Shown here: positions 54,539-63,691 of the stretch, piece by piece
Layout of the letters: every line of letters begins with the position of its first letter
Numbering within the stretch: the stretch's first letter is position 1
Assembly (NCBI GenBank): GCA_007556525.1
Contig: SWJS01000003.1
Coordinates: 125,595 to 189,594, forward strand
DNA from: Lysobacteraceae bacterium CU05-9
Lineage (GTDB): Bacteria; Pseudomonadota; Gammaproteobacteria; Xanthomonadales; Xanthomonadaceae
DNA: 64,000 bases
Reading direction: 5' to 3'
Translations under genes and position numbers: made by a program
The notes under the pieces: generated by a model
Told to the model about the DNA's origin: nothing
Seen by the model: the letters and a program-made list of their open reading frames with translations, nothing else
Databases searched by the model: none

Positions 54539-56851
54539 ATGACTGACGAAAACGAACGCGACGACGACCTCAAACAGGCCGCTCTGGATTATCACAGTGC
54601 GCTCCCGAAGGGCAAGATTAAGGTCACTGCCACCAAGGCGATGGTCACGCAACGTGACTTGTCTTTGGCGTACTCCCCGGGCGTTGCCTACGCCTGTGAG
54701 GAAATTGCTCGCGATCCAACGCTTGCTTCCGAATACACCGCGCGCGGCAATCTCGTTGCCGTGATTTCCAACGGCACGGCAGTGCTCGGCCTCGGCGACA
54801 TCGGTGCGCTGGCGGGCAAGCCGGTGATGGAAGGGAAGGGTGTTTTGTTCCAGAAGTTTGCCGGCATCGATGTGTTCGACATCGAAATCGACGAGCGTGA
54901 TCCTGACAAATTGGTTGAGATCATCGCCTCATTGGAGCCAACGTTCGGCGGCATCAACCTCGAAGACATCAAGGCACCGGAGTGCTTCATCGTTGAGCGC
55001 AAGCTGCGCGAGCGTATGAACATCCCTGTGTTCCATGACGACCAACACGGCACCGCGATCATCGTCGGCTCGGCAGTGCTGAATGCATTGCACGTTGCGG
55101 GCAAGGACATCTCAACAGTCAAAGTTGCAACGACCGGCGCAGGCGCTGCAGGCATTGCGTGCCTCGATATGTTGGTGGCGTTGGGCGTTCGGAAAGAAAA
55201 CATCACGGCATTCGACCGCGACGGTGTGATCTACCAAGGCCGTCCGAACCTCGATCCGGACAAAGCGCGTTATGCGTCGGACACTGATAAGCGCACGCTG
55301 GCAGAAATTGTCGATTGTGCAGACGTCTTCCTTGGTTTGTCGGCGGGTGGAATCCTGAAACCGGAGATGGTTGCGACGATGGCGCCGAAGCCGATTATTT
55401 TGGCGTTGGCGAATCCGTATCCGGAGATTTTGCCGGAGCATGCAAAGGCCGTGCGTCCTGATGCGATCATCGCCACGGGTCGCAGCGATTATCCGAACCA
55501 AGTGAACAATGCCTTGTGCTTCCCGTATATTTTCCGCGGCGCACTCGACGTTGGCGCCACGATCATCAACGAGCAAATGAAGCTCGCATGCGTACACGCG
55601 ATTGCGGATCTTGCGCGCATGGAAGCTGCCGATACCGGTGGTGCTTACGCCGGTGAAGTGCCGAAGTTTGGCGAAGAATACTTGATTCCACGTCCGTTCG
55701 ATCCGCGTTTGCTGATGTCCTTGTCACCGGCGGTTGCGAAGGCGGCGATGGACTCGGGCGTGGCAACGCGTCCACTGGCATCGCTCGAAGAATACACGGA
55801 GCGTCTGTCGCAGCAGATTCATAAGACTGGTTTCATCATGAAGCCGGTTTACGATCGTGCGCGTGCGGACCGTCAGCGGGTTGTTTTTGCGGAAGGTGAA
55901 GAGCCAGTAGTTCTGCAGGCAATTCAAACGGTTGTAGACGATCAGTTGGCGTTTCCGATTTTGATTGGACGTCCGGATGTTGTTGAATCCCGTATCAAGA
56001 AGTTGGGACTGCGCCTCCAAGCCGGCAAGGATTTCGAACTGACGAATCCTGACAGTGATCCACGTTATGACGACTACTGGAAGCAGTATTTGCAGATGAC
56101 AGGCCGCAAGGGTGTGACTCCAGCCGCCGCGAAGAAGTTGATACGCTCGACGCCAACGTTGATTGCAGCGTTGATGGTTGAGCGCGGTGAAGCGGATGCG
56201 ATGATCACCGGTATCGTTGGACGCTTCCATAAGAAGATTGGTTACCTGCGCACCGTGTTTGAATACGAGCGTGGCATCAAGGCAACGTCCGCGATGAGCG
56301 CGGTGATCAACGATAAGGGTGTGTGGTTTTTCCTCGATACCCACTCGCAGTTGGATCCAAGTGCCGAACAAATTGCGGATGCAACGTTGCAAGCGACTTA
56401 TCGCATGAAGCTGTTCGGTATCGAGCCGCGTGTTGCGTTGTTGTCTCACAGCAACTTCGGTTCGCACCAGGATGAAAGCGCGCGCAAGATGGCACGCGTC
56501 AGTGAGATCCTGAAGGAGCGCATGCCGACGTTGAACGTTGATGGCGAAATGATGGCCGATACGGCGTGGGATCAAGCGCTGCGTGACAAGCTGTTGCCGG
56601 GCAATACGCTGAAGGGCCGCGCGAATTTGTTCGTGTTCCCGAATCTCGATGCCGCCAACATTGCGTACAACATTGTGCGTGTGATGACGGATGGCGTGGC
56701 GATCGGTCCGATCCTGATGGGATTGGATAAGCCGGCGCACGTTTTGACGCCAGCATCGACTGCACGACGCATCATCAACATGACGTCGATTGCCGCGGTG
56801 GACGCGCAAATCCGCAAGAAGCGAAAGGCGAAAGAAGACGCAGTGAAGTAA
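54539..56851 (+). CDS. maeB: NADP-dependent malic enzyme with phosphotransacetylase-like domain
   Basis: A 770-residue MaeB. The malic enzyme half (residues about 1-430) has [15 protein letters not shown], the metal/catalytic stretch [26 protein letters not shown] and the NADP-binding [16 protein letters not shown]. The C-terminal half (about 435-765) is a phosphate acetyltransferase-like domain ending [30 protein letters not shown]; in known MaeB proteins it is regulatory, binding acetyl-CoA. It converts malate to pyruvate with NADPH. A UUCG-loop terminator follows, and aceE, which uses pyruvate, is next. Confidence 0.97.
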   Translation: MTDENERDDDLKQAALDYHSALPKGKIKVTATKAMVTQRDLSLAYSPGVAYACEEIARDPTLASEYTARGNLVAVISNGTAVLGLGDIGALAGKPVMEGKGVLFQKFAGIDVFDIEIDERDPDKLVEIIASLEPTFGGINLEDIKAPECFIVERKLRERMNIPVFHDDQHGTAIIVGSAVLNALHVAGKDISTVKVATTGAGAAGIACLDMLVALGVRKENITAFDRDGVIYQGRPNLDPDKARYASDTDKRTLAEIVDCADVFLGLSAGGILKPEMVATMAPKPIILALANPYPEILPEHAKAVRPDAIIATGRSDYPNQVNNALCFPYIFRGALDVGATIINEQMKLACVHAIADLARMEAADTGGAYAGEVPKFGEEYLIPRPFDPRLLMSLSPAVAKAAMDSGVATRPLASLEEYTERLSQQIHKTGFIMKPVYDRARADRQRVVFAEGEEPVVLQAIQTVVDDQLAFPILIGRPDVVESRIKKLGLRLQAGKDFELTNPDSDPRYDDYWKQYLQMTGRKGVTPAAAKKLIRSTPTLIAALMVERGEADAMITGIVGRFHKKIGYLRTVFEYERGIKATSAMSAVINDKGVWFFLDTHSQLDPSAEQIADATLQATYRMKLFGIEPRVALLSHSNFGSHQDESARKMARVSEILKERMPTLNVDGEMMADTAWDQALRDKLLPGNTLKGRANLFVFPNLDAANIAYNIVRVMTDGVAIGPILMGLDKPAHVLTPASTARRIINMTSIAAVDAQIRKKRKAKEDAVK

Positions 56852-56855
56852 TGGA

Positions 56856-56885
56856 TTCGGCACCTTCGGGTGCCGAAGTCTTTTG
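56856..56885 (+). terminator. Rho-independent terminator after maeB
   Basis: TTCGGCACC-TTCG-GGTGCCGAA, a 9-bp perfect stem with a UUCG tetraloop, followed by GTCTTTT. It starts five bases after the maeB stop. Confidence 0.85.
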
Positions 56886-57007
56886 GTAAGGCGCAAACAT
56901 ACGCACGCGGAGTGTTGCAGCGCAACAAGCATAGGTTTGCACAAGGGCAGACGACTTCAGGGCGTCTGGTTACAATGAATGGTTAAGTGTAGTGATGAGA
57001 AGTGATG

Positions 57008-59689
57008 ATGATTGACGCGATTGACAAAGACTTAGATCCCGTAGAAACCCGTGAATGGGTGGAGTCCGTACAGGCGGTGATCGACCGAGATGGTTCGGCG
57101 CGAGCGCACCAGCTGCTCGAGAATGTCGTGGAAGTCACCCGTCGCGCTGGCGCACACTTGCCGTTTTCGCCGACGACGGAATACATCAACACGATCCCTT
57201 CGCATCTCGAAGCGAAAAACCCGGGCGATGCCGCGATGGAACATCGCATCCGCTCGATCATTCGCTGGAACGCGATGGCGATGGTGGTGCGTGCCAACCG
57301 TAAGCCGGGTTCGCTCGGTGGTCACATTGCAACGTTCTCATCGGCAGCGACGTTGTATGACGTGGGGTTCAATCATTTTTTCCATGGTCCAGATGGCGAA
57401 CACGAAGGTGACTTGATCGGTATTCAAGGTCACAGCTCGCCGGGTATTTATGCGCGCGCGTTCCTCGAAGGCCGTTTGACGGAAGAGCAAATCGATAACT
57501 TCCGTATGGAAGTCGACGGTAAGGGCATCAGCTCGTATCCGCATCCATGGTTGATGCCGGACTTCTGGCAGTTCCCAACCGTGTCGATGGGTCTGGGGCC
57601 GATCGGCGCGATTTATCAGGCGCGTTACTGGAAGTATCTGGAAGGCCGTGGCTTGATGCCGAAGTCCGACCGTAAGGTTTGGTGCTTCCTGGGCGACGGT
57701 GAAACGGACGAACCGGAATCGTTGGGTGCAATTTCGGTTGCGGGTCGCGAAGGTTTGGATAACCTGATCTTCGTCGTGAACTGTAACCTGCAGCGTCTCG
57801 ATGGACCTGTGCGTGGCAATGGCAAAATTATCCAGCAACTCGAAGGTCAATTCCGCGGTGCAGAGTGGAATGTCATTAAGACCATTTGGGGTGAGCGTTG
57901 GGATCCGCTTTTGGCACGTGATACGACCGGACGTTTGCGTCAGTTGATGATGGAAACCGTCGATGGTGAATATCAGAACTGTAAGGCATTTGGCGGCGAA
58001 TACACGCGCAAAAATTTCTTCGGCAAATATCCGGAAACTGCAGCGCTCGTTGCGAACATGAGCGATGAAGACATTTGGCATTTGAACCGTGGTGGACATG
58101 ATCCGCAGAAGGTTTACGCCGCGTATTACGAGGCAGTCAACAATGCGAACGGCCGTCCGACCGTTGTGTTGGCGAAAACCGTCAAGGGTTACGGCATGGG
58201 CACGGCGGGTGAAGCGCTGAACCCAACGCACAACGCGAAGAAGATGGACACCGACGAAATCCTGCACTTCCGCGACCGTTTCAACATTCCGGTCAAGGAT
58301 GATGTGATCTCGGAAGAGTCGCTGCCGTTTTTCCATCCGGGCAAGGACTCGCCGGAAGTTCAGTACTTGCTGGACCGTCGTGAGAAGTTGAGTGGCTTTT
58401 TGCCGGCGCGTCGTCAGAAGTCGGACGAGTCGTTGGAAGCGCCTCCGATGGAAGCGTTCGAGCGGTTGACCAAGTCGACCGGTGAGCGTGAAATCTCCAC
58501 GACCATGGCGTTCGTTCAAGGGTTGAATATCGCTTTGCGTGACAAAAATATCGGCAAGCGCGTCGTGCCTATCGTCGCCGACGAAGCGCGTACGTTCGGT
58601 ATGGAAGGCTTGTTCCGTCAGATCGGTATCTACTCGCCACTGGGCCAGAAGTATAAGCCAGTTGATCGCGATCAGTTGATGTACTACCGCGAAGATACTG
58701 CAGGTCAGGTGCTTGAAGAAGGCATTACGGAAGCAGGTGCGTTCGCATCGTGGATGGCGGCGGCAACGTCGTACTCGACGAATAACCTGCAGATGATGCC
58801 GTTCTACATCTACTATTCGATGTTCGGTTTCCAACGCATTGGTGACAGTGCGTGGCAAGCGGCGGATATGCGTGCACGTGGCTTCCTGCTCGGTGCAACG
58901 GCAGGTCGCACGACGTTGAACGGTGAAGGTCTGCAGCACGAAGATGGTCATAGCCTGGTGCAAGCCGGCTTGATTCCAAACTGCCGCTCGTACGATCCGA
59001 CGTTCTCGTATGAAGTCATTACGTTGCTTCAATACGGTATGCAACGCATGTTGACGGAGCAGGTGGATGAGTTTTTCTATCTGACGCTGATGAACGAAAA
59101 CTATCCGCATCCTGACATGCCGGAAGGTTCACGTGACGGCATTATCAAGGGTATGTACAAGTTCCGCGCCGCTGAGAATGTCGGCAAGGATTCGTTGCGC
59201 GTGAAGTTGCTCGGCTCGGGCACGATCTTCATGGAAGTCATCGCTGCCGCTGAATTGCTCGAGAAGGAGTTCGGCATCAAATCCGACCTGTTCTCCGCAC
59301 CAAGCTTCAATGAGTTGGCACGCGATGGTCATGACGTTTCACGCTACAACCGCCTGCATCCGAATGAGCCAAAGCGCGTTGCGTATGTGACGGAGTTGCT
59401 CTCGGAAGTTGAAGGTCCAACGATCGTCGCAACCGACTACATCCGTACGTATACAGATCAAATCCGCGAGTTCGTTCCGGGCACGTACGTCGTGTTGGGA
59501 ACGGATGGTTTTGGCCGTTCGGATACGCGTTGGAATCTGCGCCGTCACTTCGAAGTCGATCGCTACTACATTGCGCAAGCTGCGGTGTCGGCGTTGGCGG
59601 ATGAAGGTAAGTTGACTGCGGCGGACGTGCAGCGTGCAATCGAAGTGTTCGGCATCAATGCCGACAAGCCGAATCCTTTGCTGACGTAA
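57008..59689 (+). CDS. aceE: Pyruvate dehydrogenase E1 component (homodimeric)
   Basis: An 893-residue thiamine diphosphate enzyme that decarboxylates pyruvate and acetylates the lipoyl E2. HLEAKNPGDAAMEHRIRSIIRWNAMAMVVRANRK, GHIATFSSAATLYDVGFNHFF and the ThDP motif LGDGETDEPESLGAISVAGREGLDNLIFVVNCN are intact. The C-terminal transketolase-like part ends TDGFGRSDTRWNLRRHFEVDRYYI. The first three codons are GTG ATG ATG; the second ATG has GAGAAG at the best spacing. aceF and lpd are not adjacent; the next gene is on the other strand beyond a terminator. Confidence 0.97.
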   Translation: MIDAIDKDLDPVETREWVESVQAVIDRDGSARAHQLLENVVEVTRRAGAHLPFSPTTEYINTIPSHLEAKNPGDAAMEHRIRSIIRWNAMAMVVRANRKPGSLGGHIATFSSAATLYDVGFNHFFHGPDGEHEGDLIGIQGHSSPGIYARAFLEGRLTEEQIDNFRMEVDGKGISSYPHPWLMPDFWQFPTVSMGLGPIGAIYQARYWKYLEGRGLMPKSDRKVWCFLGDGETDEPESLGAISVAGREGLDNLIFVVNCNLQRLDGPVRGNGKIIQQLEGQFRGAEWNVIKTIWGERWDPLLARDTTGRLRQLMMETVDGEYQNCKAFGGEYTRKNFFGKYPETAALVANMSDEDIWHLNRGGHDPQKVYAAYYEAVNNANGRPTVVLAKTVKGYGMGTAGEALNPTHNAKKMDTDEILHFRDRFNIPVKDDVISEESLPFFHPGKDSPEVQYLLDRREKLSGFLPARRQKSDESLEAPPMEAFERLTKSTGEREISTTMAFVQGLNIALRDKNIGKRVVPIVADEARTFGMEGLFRQIGIYSPLGQKYKPVDRDQLMYYREDTAGQVLEEGITEAGAFASWMAAATSYSTNNLQMMPFYIYYSMFGFQRIGDSAWQAADMRARGFLLGATAGRTTLNGEGLQHEDGHSLVQAGLIPNCRSYDPTFSYEVITLLQYGMQRMLTEQVDEFFYLTLMNENYPHPDMPEGSRDGIIKGMYKFRAAENVGKDSLRVKLLGSGTIFMEVIAAAELLEKEFGIKSDLFSAPSFNELARDGHDVSRYNRLHPNEPKRVAYVTELLSEVEGPTIVATDYIRTYTDQIREFVPGTYVVLGTDGFGRSDTRWNLRRHFEVDRYYIAQAAVSALADEGKLTAADVQRAIEVFGINADKPNPLLT

Positions 59690-59717
59690 GTTTCACTTTC
59701 CGTAAGTGGTTAGAATT

Positions 59718-59749
59718 AATGACCCCGCCTAATTCGCGGGGTCATTTTC
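59718..59749 (+). terminator. Rho-independent terminator after aceE
   Basis: AATGACCCCGC and GCGGGGTCATT form an 11-bp perfect stem with a seven-base loop, followed by TT. It lies 28 bases after aceE and could also end the convergent DUF4442 gene. Confidence 0.8.
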
Positions 59750-59769
59750 GTCTGGGGTTCATGGTGCCG

Positions 59770-60261
59770 TTAAGAGCGGCGCTTGAATGACCAGGTGAAT
59801 TGCATGCGGGCGACGATGGCGCCGGCTTTGTTGCGTCCGACCGTCGTCATCGTGCACGTTGCCGCTTCGCCACTCGCAACGGCGTGCTCAATCACGGCGC
59901 GCACGTGGTCTCCATCGGTGGAGGTGAAGACCGTTAAATCCGTGGCTTTTTTGAGGAATTCTGCGGAGCAATCGACCATCAACATCGCGACGTCGCGGCG
60001 GTGAGGGTAGAGGTGGGCCATTGCGAGAATGCCGGTGCTGAGTTCGGCGGTGGCATTCAACGCGGCGAAGTAAGTCGAGCGAAAAGGATTCGTCGACGAC
60101 CAGCGATACGGGACGCTGGCCGCGCACTCATCGAGTGACAATGATTCAACGCGCGTGCCGATGAAAGCAGCGACGGGAATCGAACGCAGGGTGTACAGAC
60201 GGAATTTCAACGGCGACAACATCGTCGCGATGAACTCGCGTTGCTGCGATTCGACGGACAT
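59770..60261 (-). CDS. DUF4442 (hotdog-fold, thioesterase-like) protein
   Basis: A 163-residue protein with the hotdog-type pattern of DUF4442: LSPLKFRLYTLRSIPVAAFIGTRVESLSLDECAASVPYRW, STYFAALNATAELSTGILAM as the central helix, and KATDLTVFTSTDG. The helix is where CoA thioesters bind in related enzymes, but no activity is shown. It starts at MSVESQQREF, overlapping the DUF3297 stop (TAATG), so the two are coupled. Longer in-frame versions read the DUF3297 gene out of frame. Confidence 0.8.
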   Translation of the reverse strand: MSVESQQREFIATMLSPLKFRLYTLRSIPVAAFIGTRVESLSLDECAASVPYRWSSTNPFRSTYFAALNATAELSTGILAMAHLYPHRRDVAMLMVDCSAEFLKKATDLTVFTSTDGDHVRAVIEHAVASGEAATCTMTTVGRNKAGAIVARMQFTWSFKRRS

Positions 60262-60509
60262 TACTCGGCGGCGGGTGTTTTGAAAAAAGGCTCGACAACG
60301 CCTTTGACTTTGACCGTCATTGGTTGACCGCGGCGATCCAGCGAACGGCCTACGGCGGTTCGGATCCAACCTTCGGAAACGCAATACTCTTCAACGTTGT
60401 TGCGTTCCTGACCATTGAAGCGGATGCCGATGCCACGATTCAGAACGGCTTCGTCGTAGAATGGACTGACTGGGTCGTTGGACAGACGATCGGGTGGGGT
60501 CTCGGACAT
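60261..60509 (-). CDS. DUF3297 family protein
   Basis: An 82-residue protein, MSETPPDRLSNDPVSPFYDE then GIGIRFNGQERNNVEEYCVSEGWIRTAVGRSLDRRG, which is DUF3297 along its whole length. The function is unknown; conserved charged and aromatic residues suggest a small beta fold. It is upstream of and overlaps the hotdog-fold gene. The in-frame region upstream of this ATG has no conserved sequence and is excluded. Confidence 0.9.
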   Translation of the reverse strand: MSETPPDRLSNDPVSPFYDEAVLNRGIGIRFNGQERNNVEEYCVSEGWIRTAVGRSLDRRGQPMTVKVKGVVEPFFKTPAAE

Positions 60510-60660
60510 TTGGGGTGTTCTCGTTGAAACAGGATGATGGCGTTTATTCTCCCAGAGTTTTGCTGTTTGTGAAACTGAACGGTTTCTGGCGAACGTCACG
60601 GTTTTTGAATGTTCTGATGATAAATTGAACCAAATAAAAAATTTACATTCGGGAGTTGCT

Positions 60661-61656
60661 GTGAATCTGAAGTCGCTTTTTGTCGCGTGTAGTCTGGGGT
60701 TGGCTGTCGCTGCGATGCCTGTGGTGTCGGCACAAACGAAGTCGGCCACAACGAAATCCACTTCCTCCAAATCGATTGTGGATCAGGCGAATGATCCGAA
60801 GACCAAGACGGGTTTTGCAGGTATCCTGCGTGCGCAAATTTTGCTGGACCGTGCGTACTTCTCGCCGGGCGAGATTGACGGCTCGACGGGTTCGAACATG
60901 ACCCGTGCGGTGAAGGGCTATCAAGCTGCGAATGGTCTCGAAGTGACAGGTCAATTGAATGACGCAACGTGGGAACTGCTGAACCGCGATACCGGTGCTG
61001 TGCTGACGACGTACAAGGTGACGCAGGCGGACATCGATGGTCCCTACTACCAGATTCCCGGCGGGATGATGGCGAAGGCGAAGTTGCCATTCCTCGGCTA
61101 CCGCAACATCCGTGAGATGTATGGCGAGCGTTTTCATGCGAGTCCGAATCTTTTTGCCCGTTTGAGCCCGAACTCGAAGCTCGACAAGGTCGACGAAGAA
61201 ATCATCGTGCCGGTTCCTGCGCAAACGACGTTGCCGAAGGCTTCAAAGTTGGTTGTTGATAAGTCTGACGGGATTCTCTGGCTCGAGGACAGCGCAGGTA
61301 AGATCTACGCACAGTTCCCGGTGACGATGGGTACGGAGAAGTATGATCCGCTGCCGCTCGGCGACTGGGAAATTAAGGGCGTTTACAAGAATCCGACTTA
61401 CCACTACAACTCCACGTTGTTCTGGGAGCATAAGGGCAAAAAGAAACAAACCGCCGTCCTGAAGCCCGGTCCTAACTCGCCTGTCGGCATCATGTGGATT
61501 GCATTGAGCAAGCCGCACTACGGAATTCACGGCACGCCGGAACCCGGCACGATTGCCAAGGGGGCATCGCATGGTTGCGTGCGTTTGACGAACTGGTCGG
61601 TGTTGGCGGTTGGTGCTGCAATCGGCACAGAAACGCCGGTTCACTTCCAGGTGTGA
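60661..61656 (+). CDS. L,D-transpeptidase with peptidoglycan-binding domain
   Basis: A 331-residue exported protein. It starts at GTG with GGGAG five bases ahead; the signal peptide runs to about VVSAQ. A PG_binding_1-type domain (about residues 55-110: LDRAYFSPGEIDGSTGSNM, KGYQAANGLEVTGQLN) is followed by a YkuD catalytic domain with GIHGTPEP and SHGCVRLTN (His304, Cys306). It would form 3-3 cross-links or attach proteins to peptidoglycan. The next gene, five bases on, is an M23 peptidase, giving a wall-modifying pair. Confidence 0.93.
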   Translation: MNLKSLFVACSLGLAVAAMPVVSAQTKSATTKSTSSKSIVDQANDPKTKTGFAGILRAQILLDRAYFSPGEIDGSTGSNMTRAVKGYQAANGLEVTGQLNDATWELLNRDTGAVLTTYKVTQADIDGPYYQIPGGMMAKAKLPFLGYRNIREMYGERFHASPNLFARLSPNSKLDKVDEEIIVPVPAQTTLPKASKLVVDKSDGILWLEDSAGKIYAQFPVTMGTEKYDPLPLGDWEIKGVYKNPTYHYNSTLFWEHKGKKKQTAVLKPGPNSPVGIMWIALSKPHYGIHGTPEPGTIAKGASHGCVRLTNWSVLAVGAAIGTETPVHFQV

Positions 61657-61660
61657 AATC

Positions 61661-62326
61661 ATGACGCAGCGGCGGCCCAGTGACCGGCAGATTGTTTCGC
61701 ATCTGCTTGCGTTCATTGCGGGGCTGGTCGTTGCGTACTTCGCGATGCCTGCATTGAAGATGCCTGTTCACACCGTTGAGCAGGCATCGTCGTTTCAGCA
61801 GTTCCCATCGGTTGATGCGCAACCGCCGCAGTTCGGCTCAAGGTCATCGAAGTTGACGGGACCGCCGCCTCCAACGCCCGCCGACCTCAACGGTCATTTG
61901 ATCATTCCGGTGCAAGGCATTACGAAGTCGCAGCTGATCGATACGTACACGCAATCGCGATCGGAAGACCGACTGCATAACGCGATCGACATCATGGCGC
62001 CTGAAGGCACGCCGGTGTTGGCTGCGAGCACGGGATACGTCGAAAAACTCCACGAAAGCGCAGCAGGCGGCACGACTATCCATGTGTTCAATGCGGAGCG
62101 CACGTACAGTTTTTATTACGCGCATCTGAGTGCGTATGCACCGGGTTTGCACGAGAGACAATTGGTGCAGCAAGGTGAAGTGATCGGCTACGTCGGGCAT
62201 ACGGGTAACGCGAGCCCCGATGGGCCGCACCTGCACTTTCAAGTGAGTGCGTTGACGCAAGATGCAAGCTGGGGTGGTGGTGAATCGGTGAATCCGTATC
62301 CGATTTTGATGAATGCACCACGCTGA
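61661..62326 (+). CDS. M23 family metallopeptidase (LytM-type)
   Basis: A 221-residue protein with an N-terminal helix (about residues 15-32) serving as signal anchor, a Pro-rich linker, and an M23 domain: HNAIDIMAPEGTPVLAAS carries the first zinc His and Asp, YAHLSAYAPG the catalytic His, and DGPHLHFQVS the last His pair. All zinc ligands are present, so it should be an active endopeptidase on peptidoglycan cross-links. It follows the L,D-transpeptidase by five bases. Confidence 0.92.
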   Translation: MTQRRPSDRQIVSHLLAFIAGLVVAYFAMPALKMPVHTVEQASSFQQFPSVDAQPPQFGSRSSKLTGPPPPTPADLNGHLIIPVQGITKSQLIDTYTQSRSEDRLHNAIDIMAPEGTPVLAASTGYVEKLHESAAGGTTIHVFNAERTYSFYYAHLSAYAPGLHERQLVQQGEVIGYVGHTGNASPDGPHLHFQVSALTQDASWGGGESVNPYPILMNAPR

Positions 62327-62345
62327 TTTTCCGTAAAATACATCG

Positions 62346-62837
62346 ATGAACTCAGTCAGCAATATTCGCGTCGTTGATTACGAGGACGCACATCAACAAG
62401 CATTCGAGCGCTTGAACACGCACTGGTTGGAGCAGTACTTCGTCGTTGAAGACATTGACCGCGCGGTGCTCGCGGACCCAAAAACTCACATTCTTTCCAA
62501 AGGCGGACATATTCTGTGCGCGTTGGATGACATCGACAATGTTGTCGGCGTGGTGTCGATGATTGCGGAAGGTGACGGTGTTTTTGAACTGAGTAAGATG
62601 GCGGTCGATCCTTCAATGCATGGTGCCGGCATTGGTCGCAAGTTGATGGTTGCTGCATTGGATTGGTATGAACGCCAAAATGGTGTGCAGCTTTTCCTCG
62701 AGTCCAACCGCAAACTCACGCCCGCGCTGACGTTGTATGAAAGCGTTGGTTTTCGTCATCACCCTGCACCACGTCCGGGATCACATTACGATCGCGCGGA
62801 TGTTTACATGATTTACGAACCGGAGTCGCGCGCATGA
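62346..62837 (+). CDS. GNAT family N-acetyltransferase
   Basis: A 163-residue GNAT protein: IRVVDYEDAHQQAFERLNTHWLEQYF at the start, the acetyl-CoA loop VDPSMHGAGIGRKLM, and the C-terminal NRKLTPALTLYESVGFRHHPAP. This pattern is seen in small GNATs with unknown substrates and some MarR-fused forms. It overlaps the HAD hydrolase gene by four bases. Confidence 0.88.
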   Translation: MNSVSNIRVVDYEDAHQQAFERLNTHWLEQYFVVEDIDRAVLADPKTHILSKGGHILCALDDIDNVVGVVSMIAEGDGVFELSKMAVDPSMHGAGIGRKLMVAALDWYERQNGVQLFLESNRKLTPALTLYESVGFRHHPAPRPGSHYDRADVYMIYEPESRA

Positions 62838-63559
62838 GCATTCAAATGGTGGGCTTCGATGCCGACGATACGTTGTGGAAGAGCCAGGATTATTTCGATG
62901 CCGCGCAGGCGGAGTTTGAATCGATCATTGGACAATACATCGATCTAAGCGTTGCCGGTGTGCAGGATCATTTGCTGCAAGTCGAAAAGCAGAACATCGC
63001 AGTGTTCGGTTATGGCGCCAAGGGCATGATGCTGTCGATGATGGAGTCTGCGATCGAGATGACGGAAGGGCGCATTACGTCGTCCGACATCCGACGGATT
63101 TTGGACTTGGGTAAGGGTGTTTTGCAACATCCCGTTGAATTGCTGCCAGGCATTGAGGAAGCAGTCGATGAAGTGTCGCGTTACTTTCCGATTGTGTTGA
63201 TCACGAAGGGCGACTTGTTCCATCAGGAAGCGAAGGTCAAGGCGACACCACTGTCGAAGCGTTTCAAGCGAATTGAAATTGTTTCCGAAAAGGATCCGCA
63301 AACCTATCGACGTTTGTTCGGTGAGTTTGCGGTTGCACCATCTGAGTTCATGATGATCGGTAACTCGTTGAAGTCGGATATCGAACCGATTCTCGCGATC
63401 GGAGGATGGGGCGTGCATGTTCCGTATCACACGACGTGGGCGCACGAGACGGTCGATGGCATTGATGAGTCATTGCTCAGTAATTTCCGCACAGCAACAA
63501 ATGCCTCGGAAATCCCCCGAAAAGTGCGCGAGTTGGCAGATTTGGCGCGACCTTCCTAA
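62834..63559 (+). CDS. HAD-superfamily hydrolase
   Basis: A 241-residue HAD phosphatase. Motif I is FDADDTLW (nucleophile Asp and acid/base Asp), followed by a helical cap (about residues 18-95), motif II/III region ITKGD and K, and motif IV MMIGNSLKSDIEP. VGFDADDTLWKSQDYF is characteristic of a YjjG/phosphoglycolate-type subgroup. The physiological substrate is unknown. It is translationally coupled to the GNAT gene. Confidence 0.9.
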   Translation: MSIQMVGFDADDTLWKSQDYFDAAQAEFESIIGQYIDLSVAGVQDHLLQVEKQNIAVFGYGAKGMMLSMMESAIEMTEGRITSSDIRRILDLGKGVLQHPVELLPGIEEAVDEVSRYFPIVLITKGDLFHQEAKVKATPLSKRFKRIEIVSEKDPQTYRRLFGEFAVAPSEFMMIGNSLKSDIEPILAIGGWGVHVPYHTTWAHETVDGIDESLLSNFRTATNASEIPRKVRELADLARPS

Positions 63560-63691
63560 ACGCCCGTTCGAGTATGTGAACCGTCTCTAATCATTTTCTC
63601 CATGGGTTGCGAAATTACCCATTTGTTCATGCACTTCACGTCATGGTGGAATCAAGCCGACGAAACACGTGGTCGCAACGGAGAGATTGAT

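Noticed and set aside
55724-56944. 406-codon frame antisense to maeB
   Set aside because: Same reason: maeB domains account for the DNA, and no motif is seen in the antisense product.
57338-59110. 590-codon frame antisense to aceE
   Set aside because: aceE is complete and conserved on the other strand; the antisense frame arises from codon bias and gives an Arg/His-rich nonsense protein.
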